Source: JARRJS01 sp037388885
GTDB lineage: Bacteria; Gemmatimonadota; Gemmatimonadetes; Longimicrobiales; RSA9
Direction of reading: 5' to 3'
Assembly (NCBI GenBank): GCA_037388885.1
Contig: JARRJS010000071.1
Span: forward strand, 1 to 36,050
DNA: 36,050 nucleotides
Position 1 is the first letter of the stretch. Each line of letters begins with the position of its first letter. The notes below the pieces were generated by a model. The model did no database searches, was not told the origin of the DNA, and was given only the letters and a program-made list of their open reading frames with translations. Shown here one piece after another: positions 24,449 through 31,814 of this stretch. The translations under genes and the position numbers were made by a program.

Positions 24449-26068
24449 ATGGCCATCAAGGGCAGCCTGAAGGAAGCGAGCCTGGCCGACGTCTGCCAGC
24501 TCCTGGCCATGGGGCAGAAGACGGGGTGCCTGTCCGTGACGGATCGGACGCGGTTCGGGCAGATCTTCTTCGACCGGGGCCGGATCACGTACGCGTCCAT
24601 CGTGAACCGGCGGGACCGCCTCGGCGACCTGCTGGTGCGGAACGACGTGGTGAATCGGAAGAAGCTGGACGCCTGCATTGACGAGCAGGCCCGCGATCCC
24701 GACCGCCGCCTGGGCGAGATCCTGCTGTCGCACGACCTTCTGGATCAGGACACCTTGCAGCACTACATCCGGCTTCAGATCGAGGAAGCGGTCTACTACC
24801 TGTTCACTTGGACGCGGGGCAGCTTCTTCTTCGAAGCGGGCCAGGCGCCTGACCAGGGCGAGACGCTGGTGTCTCTGAATCCGGAGAGCTTGCTGCTGGA
24901 AGGCGCTCGACGTGTGGACGAGTGGAGCGTCATCGAGAAGAAGATCCCGTCGCTGGACCTGATCTTCGAAGTGGAGAAGGATCGGCTGATGAGCGCCGGT
25001 CTGGATCTGACGGACGAGCAGGAGACCGTGGTGCCGCTGCTGAACGGAACGCACACGGTGGAGGAGATCGCCGAGGAAACGGGTCTGGCGGAGTTCAACG
25101 TGGGCCAGGCGCTCTACGGCCTCATCCAGGCGGGCTTCGCATTCCGGGTGGGGCGTCGGTCGGGAGGCGAAGCACAGACCCGGGACGCCGATGTGGAGGA
25201 AGCCCGCAACCTGGGCGTCGCATTCTACCGCACGGGCATGATGGAGGACGCGGCCCGGGAATTCCGACGCGTCCTGGAAGCTGCGCCACACGACGCCGTG
25301 GCCCGGGCGTACCTGGGCATGGTCTTCGCCCGGGAGGGCCGGTTCACGGAAGCAGTGCATCGGCTGCGGGCAGTGCTGGAGGAGAGCGGTCCCCGTTACG
25401 GGCCGTATATGAATCTTGGCCACGCCCTCCGCCGCTTGGGGCGGACGGGTGATGCCCTGCTGGTGCTGGAGGAAGCGGAGAAGCTGCGTCCCGGCCAGCC
25501 GGAGACGTCCCTGGGGTTCGCGGGCGTGTACATGGACGAAGACCGTCTGGACGCGGCCAGGGACAGCCTCGATGAGTACCGGGAGCGCATGGAGCCGGAC
25601 GCTTTGCCGGCCCCGGTCTACTACCATTGCGCGATCCTGGTGGCGGCGCGCCAGGGTCGGCTGGAGGACGCCGAGGCGTTGGCCGAGGAAGCCCTCGGGG
25701 CCCACCCTGCTTCGGCGCCTCTACTGCTGCTGGCGGGCGTGCTGGCGGAGCGCCGCGGGGACATCGGGGACGCCGACCACAACTACCGGCAGGCTGCGGA
25801 GGAAGACCCGTCGCTGCCGCAGTGTCACAAGGACCAGGGCGACGTCGCGTACCGGCGCGGGCTGCACGACGAGGCGCTGGAGCATTACACGCGGGCCGTG
25901 GACCTTGACCCGGAGCTGGGGGACGATGTCCTGACCCGCCTGGGCAACATCCACTACAAGAAGATGGATCGGGAGCAGGCGACGCATTTCTGGCGCCGGG
26001 CACTGGAACTGAACCCTGCCAACGAAGTCGTTCGCAACAACCTGGAAGTCGTAGAGCATGCGAGGTGA
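24449..26068 (+). CDS. DUF4388 (PATAN-like) / winged-helix / TPR protein, second paralogue
   Basis: 539 residues with GGAG at 24440-24443 before the ATG. N-terminal DUF4388: AIKGSLKEASLADVCQLLAM, KTGCLSVTD, and LFTWTRGSFFFEAGQAPDQG near 115. GspE_N-like helices lie between (RLGDLLVRNDVVNRKKLDAC, RRLGEILLSHDLLDQDTLQH). A winged-helix-like segment follows near 190-235 (TVEEIAEETGLAEFNVGQAL), then about eight TPR units from 248 to the end (LGVAFYRTGMMEDAAREFRR, QGDVAYRRGLHDEALEHYTR). It shares its whole layout with the protein at 19174 but has a longer TPR array. The last 11 bases overlap cheR. Probably an adaptor between the Mgl and Che parts. Confidence 0.87.
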   Translation: MAIKGSLKEASLADVCQLLAMGQKTGCLSVTDRTRFGQIFFDRGRITYASIVNRRDRLGDLLVRNDVVNRKKLDACIDEQARDPDRRLGEILLSHDLLDQDTLQHYIRLQIEEAVYYLFTWTRGSFFFEAGQAPDQGETLVSLNPESLLLEGARRVDEWSVIEKKIPSLDLIFEVEKDRLMSAGLDLTDEQETVVPLLNGTHTVEEIAEETGLAEFNVGQALYGLIQAGFAFRVGRRSGGEAQTRDADVEEARNLGVAFYRTGMMEDAAREFRRVLEAAPHDAVARAYLGMVFAREGRFTEAVHRLRAVLEESGPRYGPYMNLGHALRRLGRTGDALLVLEEAEKLRPGQPETSLGFAGVYMDEDRLDAARDSLDEYRERMEPDALPAPVYYHCAILVAARQGRLEDAEALAEEALGAHPASAPLLLLAGVLAERRGDIGDADHNYRQAAEEDPSLPQCHKDQGDVAYRRGLHDEALEHYTRAVDLDPELGDDVLTRLGNIHYKKMDREQATHFWRRALELNPANEVVRNNLEVVEHAR

Positions 26069-26918
26069 CGGCGGGGCATCCGACGCCCGCGTGTCGCTGC
26101 CGCTGTCGACGGGAGAGCTGAGCGCGCACGACGCGGCCGAGCTGCGCACGCTGCTGGACCGTATCCGTACTCGCTTCGGCCTGAGCGGTGCCGCGTACAA
26201 GGAGCGCTACTTCCGCCGGCGGCTGGGCATGCGCATGCATCGGCTGGGCCTCGTGCGCTACGCCGATTACATGCGCCGGCTGGAGGAGGACCCCGACGAG
26301 TACGGGCGGCTGCTGGACGCGGTAGCCATCAACGTCAGCCGCTTCTTTCGAAATCCCGACGTATGGACCGCGCTGCGGCGCGACGTGGTCCCGGAATTGT
26401 TCGCGCTGGACCCCCCGGTCCATTTGTGGAGCGCGGGCGCTGCCGCGGGCGAAGAGGCGTACACGCTGGCCATGCTGCTTGCGGAGCATGCGGCCACGCC
26501 GGCGGCATTGGGCCGGTTCTCCATCGTGGGCACGGATATCGACGATCACGCCCTGGAACGGGCGCGGCTGGGCCGGTACGAGGACGACGCCCTGGCCGAG
26601 CTGGAGCCGGCGACCCGGTCCCGCTGGTTCGAAGGCGGGCCGCCGTGGACGGTGCGCTCGGAGCTGCGCCGGGTCGTGCGCTTCCGCACCCTGGACTTGG
26701 CGGTGGATCCTTTCCCCGGTGGGCAGCAGCTGATCCTGTGCCGGAACGTCCTGATCTACTTCGAACGAGGGCTCCAGGAATCAGTCCTGGCACGGTTCGT
26801 GGATGCTCTCGTGCCGGGTGGCTTCCTGGTTCTGGGCCAGGCGGAGACCCTGTTCGGGCCGGCGCGGGGAGTGCTTCGCCGAATCGGGAACCGGGAGCGG
26901 GTGTACCAGCGGGCATGA
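26058..26918 (+). CDS. cheR: CheR-type chemoreceptor methyltransferase
   Basis: SAM-dependent methylation of receptor glutamates. The 286 residues have the CheR N-terminal helical domain (YKERYFRRRLGMRMHRLGLV) and the methyltransferase domain: AINVSRFFRNPDVW near 95, SAM-binding LWSAGAAAGEEAYTLAMLL near 122, GTDIDDHALERARLGRY near 157, and ILCRNVLIYFERG near 225. The usual Cys of SAGCSTGEE is Ala here. No receptor gene lies in the window, so its substrates are encoded elsewhere. It overlaps the previous gene by 11 bases and cheD by four. Confidence 0.95.
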   Translation: MRGDGGASDARVSLPLSTGELSAHDAAELRTLLDRIRTRFGLSGAAYKERYFRRRLGMRMHRLGLVRYADYMRRLEEDPDEYGRLLDAVAINVSRFFRNPDVWTALRRDVVPELFALDPPVHLWSAGAAAGEEAYTLAMLLAEHAATPAALGRFSIVGTDIDDHALERARLGRYEDDALAELEPATRSRWFEGGPPWTVRSELRRVVRFRTLDLAVDPFPGGQQLILCRNVLIYFERGLQESVLARFVDALVPGGFLVLGQAETLFGPARGVLRRIGNRERVYQRA

Positions 26919-27403
26919 AGCAACAGAAGATCTTCGTACGGGCCAGTGAGACGGCCACGGCCGCCGAGGGACAGGTGCTCGCAGCGGTGGGCCTCGGGTC
27001 ATGCGTCGTGATGGCGCTCTACGACCCGGACGCCGGCATTGCAGGCCTCGCCCACCCGCTCCTGCCCGAGCCACCGCAGTTGGGAAGACGCGGTTCCGAC
27101 GGTCGCTACGTCACCACGGCGCTGCCGCTGCTCCTGGATCGGATGACGCGCGCCGGCGCGGATCCGGAACGGGTTTTCGCCCGACTCGCCGGCGGAGCCC
27201 GGATGTTCGAGATGGTGCTGTCGGCGAACGGTGGGGCGCTGGGCGCGCGGAACGCCGAAGCCGCGCGCCGTGTGCTGGAGGAGCTGGCCGTGCCGGTCCG
27301 GGCGGAAGCGCTGGGCGGCCAGGGGGGCCGCTCGGTCTACCTGCACAGCGGAGACGGGCGTTTGGTGGTGCGTTCGGTGGGAAAGCCCGATGTCGAGCTC
27401 TGA
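26915..27403 (+). CDS. cheD: CheD-type receptor deamidase
   Basis: Deamidates receptor glutamines and, where CheC exists, binds and activates it. The 162 residues carry the catalytic cysteine Cys30 in AVGLGSCVV, His47 in GIAGLAHPLLP, and a threonine at 67/68 (RYVTTALPLL), the usual Cys-His-Thr set, followed by LAGGARMFE. The start is the ATG at 26915, four bases into the cheR stop. The end overlaps the cheB start by 14 bases. The presence of both cheC and cheD points to a Bacillus/Thermotoga-style adaptation circuit. Confidence 0.93.
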   Translation: MKQQKIFVRASETATAAEGQVLAAVGLGSCVVMALYDPDAGIAGLAHPLLPEPPQLGRRGSDGRYVTTALPLLLDRMTRAGADPERVFARLAGGARMFEMVLSANGGALGARNAEAARRVLEELAVPVRAEALGGQGGRSVYLHSGDGRLVVRSVGKPDVEL

Positions 27404-28471
27404 GCTGAACAACCCCGACGGGCGACCGCGGGTGCTGGTGGTGGACGACAGCGCGCTCATGCGCCGTCGCATCCGCGATGTGATCCAGGGCTCGGGTGGC
27501 TTCCACGTCGTGGGGGAGGCTGAGAACGGCTACGACGCGATCCGGCTGGTGCACGAATTGGAGCCGGACATCGTCACGCTGGATCTGCAGATGCCGGAGC
27601 TGGGCGGCCTGGACGCCCTCGGCTACATCATGAGCGAAGCGCCCAGGCCGGTCATCGTGCTGTCCGCCTACGCCGCGCGGGATGCCGAGTCTACGCTGCG
27701 GGCGCTCGACCTGGGCGCGGTCGATTTCGTGCGCAAGCCCGGCACGGAGGACGCGCCCGAGTCGCTGACGCGACGCCTGATCCCGGCCCTGCGCGCGGCG
27801 TCCGTCGCGCGCTTGTCCAACCTGCACGTGCGCATGCGGGAGCGGGAGGCCCCGGTCCTGCCGACGCCGGCGACCGGCCACGCGCCCAACCGTGTGCTGG
27901 CGGTGGCCGCGTCAACGGGCGGACCCCGCGCCCTGTCGGACCTGATCCCGGCGCTGCCGGCGGATTTTCCGCCCACGCTGGTCGTGCAGCACATGCCGAG
28001 CGGGTTCACCACACACCTGGCGGCGCGGCTCCAACGCTTGAGTCGCGTGTGCGTGCAGGAGGCGGAGGACGGAGAGCGTCCGGTGCCGGGGCACGTGTAC
28101 GTGGCTCCCGGTGGACGGCACCTGTCGCTCCGCCGTGAAGCCNNGCCCTCGCCGTACGGGATGGTGCCCCCGTGTGGGGCGTGCGACCGTCGGCCGATAT
28201 CCTGTTCGCCGCCGTCGCAAGCCACTACGGACCACGGGCGGCCGGCGCCGTGCTCACCGGCATGGGCCGCGACGGCGCCGCGGGTCTGCGTGCCATCCGC
28301 GCCGCAGGGGGCTGGACGGTGGCGCAGGATGCCGACTCGTCCGTGGTCTACGGCATGCCGAAGGCCGCCGCACAGCATGCCCAGCGCGTCCTACCGCTCG
28401 CGGCCATGCCGGAAGCCTTCACGGAATGGGCCGGACGCAAGGCCAAGCAGCCGTCGGGCCGGGGACGATGA
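27390..28471 (+). CDS. cheB: CheB-type methylesterase, interrupted by two ambiguous bases
   Basis: Removes methyl groups from receptors after phosphorylation. A receiver domain (about 12-130) has Asp19, Asp20 and phospho-site Asp65 (TLDLQMPELGG). The methylesterase domain has Ser175 (VAASTGGPRAL), His201 (VVQHMPSGF) and Asp294 (LTGMGRDGAAGL), the full triad. The frame changes at NN 28143-28144; deleting those two bases joins the parts into 359 residues without a stop. The gene is therefore probably whole in the organism. The stop overlaps the ATG of the second cheW. Confidence 0.92.
28143..28144. other. Two undetermined bases (NN) inside cheB
   Basis: The Ns shift the cheB frame. The sequence reads in frame on both sides if they are removed, so this is an assembly joint rather than a mutation. 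Confidence 0.9.
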
Positions 28472-28854
28472 CACCCGAACACGACGCCGGGCCCGTCGTA
28501 GTCTTCCGCGCTGGCCGCGGACGCTTCGCCCTGCCGGTGGACCAGGTCCACGAAGTGCTGGCGTACGAGCCGCCGCGACAGGTGCCCGGCGCGCCGCCCT
28601 TCCTGCTCGGGGTGGTCGAGGCGCGCGGTGTCGTCGTACCGGTGTTCGACCTGCGGAAGCGGCTGGGCGCCGGTTCGCGCCGGCCCGGCCCCAAAGCGCG
28701 TATCCTGGCCCTCGCCGTGCGCGGCCAGGTGGTCGGTGGCGTGGTTGATGAGGTGATCGCGGTGCAGCCGGCTGGGGCCGATGTGCTCGACGTCGACGGC
28801 CTGCTCCAGGACGACGAGCTGAGGGCGCTGGCCGGCGAGGTCGAGGAGGACTGA
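28468..28854 (+). CDS. cheW: CheW-like coupling protein (second copy)
   Basis: 128 residues from the ATG at 28468 with a single CheW fold: VVVFRAGRGRFALPVDQVHE, the LLGVVEARGVVVPVFDLRKR motif that marks CheW, and RGQVVGGVVDEVIAVQPAG. It is more typical of CheW in spacing than the copy at 13243. Having two CheW proteins at the two ends of the operon suggests coupling to more than one receptor set, or formation of mixed CheW rings; this is inference. It overlaps cheB by four bases and the next gene by one. Confidence 0.92.
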   Translation: MTPEHDAGPVVVFRAGRGRFALPVDQVHEVLAYEPPRQVPGAPPFLLGVVEARGVVVPVFDLRKRLGAGSRRPGPKARILALAVRGQVVGGVVDEVIAVQPAGADVLDVDGLLQDDELRALAGEVEED

Positions 28855-29930
28855 TGGGCGCCTCGCGGGCGAGCGTGATGGCCCGCCGCACGGTGTTGGT
28901 TCTCGCGTGTGCTGTGACCGCGGCGCCGGTGGCCGTTCCTGCGTGCGCACAGGCTGCATCGGCCGCGGGCCGGGACTCCACAGCTCCGACCAACCAAGCC
29001 TCGCCGAAGCCCGGGTACCGAGGATCCCTCGTCACGTCTGCAGGCCCGTACCAGGTCATCTACTGGCCGCAACAGCGACGCCTGGCCGACCGGATCCTGC
29101 AGCGCGCCCTGGGGCAGACCCCGCTGCCCGGGTTGCCGCCCGATGCACTCCCCGGCGCCGATACCGTGCGCATCGTGCTGGCACCGAGCCAGGCGATCTG
29201 GGACTCCATCACCGGACACGGCGTGCCGGAGTGGGCCGCGGGCATCGCCGAGCCGGCCAGGGCTCTGGTCGTGCTGCCCACGTTCGACTGGGGCCGCATG
29301 TCCAACGCGGATCTGTACACCACGCTGCGGCACGAGCTGGCGCATGTGGCGCTGCACCGCTACGTGGCACCATCGCGCGTGCCACGCTGGGTGGATGAAG
29401 GCTTCGCCCGCTGGGCCGCGGGAGAGTGGAACTACGGAGCCGTCTGGCAGCTGCGGATCGCATTCCTGTTCCAGCGCACCGCGCCCCTCGACTCCCTCAC
29501 GCTGGAATGGCCGGCCGCTGAAGCGAACGCCCGCGTCGCCTACCTGCTGGCCACCAGCGCCTTCCAGTACCTGGCCGGCCTGTCCGGAGAGCGCGGCCTG
29601 ACGGTGCTGTTCCGACGCTGGCGCAGCACGCAGTCGTTCGACCAGGCCTTGCGCCAGACCTTCGGCCTCACGGTCGGCCAGTTCGAGGACCACTGGGTGC
29701 ACGAGGTCAAGAACCGCTACGCGTGGCCGCTTTTCCTGGCCCACTCCCTGGTCTTCTGGGCCTTTGGCGGCCTGCTCGTGCTGGTGCTGTTCGTCCTGCG
29801 CCGCCGCCGCGATCGCGCCAAGCTGGAGCGGCTGCGGGCCACGGAGCCGCCCGACGAACCCGCGTTCTGGCTGGAAGATGACGAAAGACCGCCACAGACC
29901 CCGGTTGAACCGCGACGCCCCGACCAGTAG
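28854..29930 (+). CDS. Secreted or anchored gluzincin-type metallopeptidase-like protein
   Basis: 358 residues. An N-terminal signal peptide of about 35 residues (RRTVLVLACAVTAAPVAVPA, then CAQA) is followed by an extracytoplasmic domain with HELAHVALH at 160-168 and DEGFARWAAG from 181, which gives the HExxH...E zinc pattern of peptidase MA-like proteins. A C-terminal membrane helix at about 288-312 (FWAFGGLLVLVLFVLRRRRD) leaves a charged cytoplasmic tail. This topology places the peptidase domain in the periplasm. The ATG shares one base with the cheW stop, so it is probably co-transcribed with the chemosensory genes. The substrate is unknown. Confidence 0.8.
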   Translation: MGASRASVMARRTVLVLACAVTAAPVAVPACAQAASAAGRDSTAPTNQASPKPGYRGSLVTSAGPYQVIYWPQQRRLADRILQRALGQTPLPGLPPDALPGADTVRIVLAPSQAIWDSITGHGVPEWAAGIAEPARALVVLPTFDWGRMSNADLYTTLRHELAHVALHRYVAPSRVPRWVDEGFARWAAGEWNYGAVWQLRIAFLFQRTAPLDSLTLEWPAAEANARVAYLLATSAFQYLAGLSGERGLTVLFRRWRSTQSFDQALRQTFGLTVGQFEDHWVHEVKNRYAWPLFLAHSLVFWAFGGLLVLVLFVLRRRRDRAKLERLRATEPPDEPAFWLEDDERPPQTPVEPRRPDQ

Positions 29931-29939
29931 ATTTGCCTC

Positions 29940-30140
29940 ATGCCAAAGAGCCAGCGCACCAAACGGACACCCGCGGAGCCGTCTCTCCGGCTCTCACGCA
30001 TCAACTATCTGCTCATGGGAGCAGCCCTGGTCTCCATCACCATCGGCTACGTGCTGTTGGCCCGCGGGTCCATCGTCGCGGCTCCGCTACTGCTCGTCCT
30101 GGGCTACGTCGTGCTGTTTCCCCTCGGCATCATCCGCTAG
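29940..30140 (+). CDS. Small two-helix membrane protein
   Basis: 66 residues: a basic N-terminus (MPKSQRTKRTP) then two hydrophobic segments, about 22-41 (RINYLLMGAALVSITIGYVL) and 46-64 (VAAPLLLVLGYVVLFPLGII). It resembles short DUF3098-like membrane proteins of Bacteroidota and relatives in size and in the NYLLMG...GYVLL pattern, but I cannot confirm the family. It begins nine bases after the peptidase stop, so it probably ends the same operon. Confidence 0.65.
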   Translation: MPKSQRTKRTPAEPSLRLSRINYLLMGAALVSITIGYVLLARGSIVAAPLLLVLGYVVLFPLGIIR

Positions 30141-30308
30141 CCGGCAACCAGCGAACGCCACGCGGATCCACACGATCCCGCGCTCCGGCACGCCGGCGAC
30201 TTCCGCAACCTCCTCCCGATCTGCGAGCGCCGCCGTCACCCGCTCGATCGCCGGGGACCCGTCCGGCCGCGTGCCGGAGGTTCTGAAGGCTTCGGGCCCC
30301 ATGGAACG

Positions 30309-30337
30309 TTGTCATGGGTTCGCCGAACGTGCATCAT
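30309..30337 (+). promoter_or_regulatory. Possible promoter of the SnoaL-like gene
   Basis: TTGTCA (30309-30314, five of six) and CATCAT (30332-30337, four of six) are 17 bases apart, about 44 bases before the ATG at 30381. Confidence 0.4.
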
Positions 30338-30380
30338 GAGCTGGCGCGTGTGACAAACTCCTGACCGCGAGATTCTCCTG

Positions 30381-30809
30381 ATGACTTCCGTGTCTTCGCC
30401 TCTCGACGTAGTGCAGACTTTGTACGCTGCTTTTGCGCGGCGGGACATCGCTGCGATGCTGAGCCTGCTGAGCCCGGAGGTGGAGTGGAGCGAGCCTGAG
30501 AACCCGTACAACCCGGCCGGCGGGGTGCGGAAAGGCCATGCAGGTTTCCTGGAGTGGGCGGAGATCGGCCGGACGACCGAGGATGTGGAAGTGCTCGACA
30601 TCGAGCGGTTCCTGGCGGATGCCGAGACCGTGGTGGCCATCGGGCACATACGGTGCCGAGCCAAGACCACGGGCAGGAGGTATGAGTCGGACTTCGTGCA
30701 CGTGATCAGAGTGCGTGCCGGTCTGGTCACTCGGTTCCAGGAGTTCTTTGACACGTACGCCGCAGGCGAAGCATTCCGTGATGATGCGGGTCCGGGTCCG
30801 CCCCCGTAG
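30381..30809 (+). CDS. SnoaL-like / NTF2-fold protein
   Basis: 142 residues with the cone-shaped NTF2/SnoaL pattern: VVQTLYAAFARRDIAAMLSL, then LLSPEVEWSEPENPYNPAGG, RKGHAGFLEWAEIGRT, and FVHVIRVRAGLVTRFQEFFD. Members include polyketide cyclases and limonene epoxide hydrolases, but many have no known reaction. Residues at the cavity cannot be judged without a structure. The C-terminus is proline/glycine-rich. It stands alone with its own possible promoter, upstream of a tRNA gene. Confidence 0.8.
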   Translation: MTSVSSPLDVVQTLYAAFARRDIAAMLSLLSPEVEWSEPENPYNPAGGVRKGHAGFLEWAEIGRTTEDVEVLDIERFLADAETVVAIGHIRCRAKTTGRRYESDFVHVIRVRAGLVTRFQEFFDTYAAGEAFRDDAGPGPPP

Positions 30810-30895
30810 CCGGCGGGAAAGAGTCCGGCAGCGAGAGGTGGGCCGGTCTGGCGTCGACGGGACGTGTCGTGGTCTCGCCCGTTTGGCGCAGCGCC

Positions 30896-30925
30896 CTGTC
30901 AGCGGGCCCGCGGTCCCGTTAACTT
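30896..30925 (+). promoter_or_regulatory. Possible promoter of tRNA-Val
   Basis: CTGTCA (30896-30901, four of six) and TAACTT (30920-30925) are 18 bases apart. The -10 box is weak, but the position, 18 bases before the tRNA, is suitable. Confidence 0.3.
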
Positions 30926-30943
30926 GCAGGTCGTCCGCTGTGG

Positions 30944-31017
30944 GGGCGCTTAGCTCAGCTGGTGAGAGCGCCTGCCTTACAAGCAGGAGGTCGGCGGTTC
31001 GAGTCCGTCAGCGCCCA
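30944..31017 (+). tRNA. tRNA-Val (anticodon UAC)
   Basis: A full 74-base cloverleaf: acceptor GGGCGCT/AGCGCCC, D arm GCTC/GAGC, anticodon arm CCTGC-CTTACAA-GCAGG with TAC at 30978-30980, variable loop AGGTC, and T arm GGCGG-TTCGAGT-CCGTC with one G-T pair. The discriminator base is A at 31017. The 3' CCA is not encoded (TCA follows), so it must be added after transcription. Confidence 0.96.
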
Positions 31018-31216
31018 TCATCTGGTCTTGACATGCGTGGCTGTGGGAAGCTACTTGTTGCAGTATGAGCGGTGCTACGCAGTCCCTGCTTGTGCCGTGG
31101 TGGAGCGTCGTCCTGGCCCCGATCCAGAGAACAGATAGGAACAGGAATTTAGAGTCTTGCGCCGTCGCCGTCATCGGTGCGACCGGAGACTTATCCATTC
31201 ACAGCGGGAGATTTCC

Positions 31217-31652
31217 ATGGCGGAAGGCAAGCGTATTCGTGTGACATTGCGGTGGCTCCAGATCCTGGACAACCTGGAACCGGCGTATGACGAAGTGGGC
31301 GAGTTCCGGTTCCGGTCGGGTGTCGAGTCGCAACGGCGATGTCGTGAAGGAAACGAAGTTTCCGGAGAAGGGACACTACTCGATCCGGGATCATCCGTCG
31401 TGGAACCGGCTGAACAAGCTGGACAAGGTCCTGTTCGAGGGCGAGGTGACGGACCACCTGGTGGTGGAGCTGTTCGGGGAGGAACTGGACATGATGAGCG
31501 CGAACGACCACCTGGAGCCGTACCGTCGCGAGTTCGAGGGTCCCGTGGACGAGTGGGTGGGCAAGTACTCCCCGGGTGACGAGGGCGGCAAGGACACGGA
31601 CCCGGAGAACCTGAGCAACTGGCGCATCGGGTACGATATCGAGATCGTCTGA
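31217..31652 (+). pseudogene. Hypothetical protein gene with a single-base frameshift
   Basis: GGGAG at 31206-31210 precedes the ATG at 31217, which opens MAEGKRIRVTLRWLQILDNL. Near 31311-31325 the reading must move by one base; removing one G of the GGG at about 31319-31321 joins it to a second frame that continues SSRNGDVVKETKFPEKGHYS to the stop at 31652. The composite would be about 144 residues, beta-rich, acidic, with no signal peptide. Codon use stays ordinary on both sides, so the break is recent or a sequencing error. No family recognised; the alternating hydrophobic strands suggest a small beta-sandwich. A terminator follows directly. Confidence 0.6.
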
Positions 31653-31678
31653 TCGGCGCTGCGACCACAGTGTCGAGG

Positions 31679-31710
31679 GCCCCGCCGGCTTCGGACCTGG
31701 CGGGGCTTTG
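31679..31710 (+). terminator. Intrinsic terminator after the hypothetical gene
   Basis: GCCCCGCC (31679-31686) pairs perfectly with GGCGGGGC (31699-31706) around a 12-base loop and is followed by TTTGT. Confidence 0.75.
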
Positions 31711-31802
31711 TCGTGTCGAGCGACGCGGCTCGTCGGCGGTGGTGCCCGAACCGTGTTCGCGTCATAGATTGCCCGATCTACCAGTCTACGTTCCACGGAA
31801 TC

Positions 31803-31809
31803 GAGGAGG
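31803..31809 (+). promoter_or_regulatory. Ribosome binding site deciding the hydrolase start
   Basis: GAGGAGG lies five bases before GTG 31815 and eleven before ATG 31821. It rules out the farther upstream codons of the same frame. Confidence 0.6.
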
Positions 31810-31814
31810 CGTTC

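Noticed and set aside
30087..30302. Minus-strand 71-residue frame with a protein-like stretch (AIERVTAALADREEVAEVAG)
   Set aside because: It overlaps the 3' end of the small membrane protein gene, has no ribosome binding site and matches nothing I recognise. It remains possible but is not supported.
31028..31057. TTGACA at 31028 as a promoter for the hypothetical gene at 31217
   Set aside because: No acceptable -10 box lies 16-19 bases downstream (the best is TACTTG), so the evidence is too weak to list.
30977..31198. Minus-strand open frame beginning opposite the tRNA and ending in a LEPPTSCL-type peptide
   Set aside because: This is the well-known spurious translation of a tRNA gene region; the tRNA-Val cloverleaf explains it.
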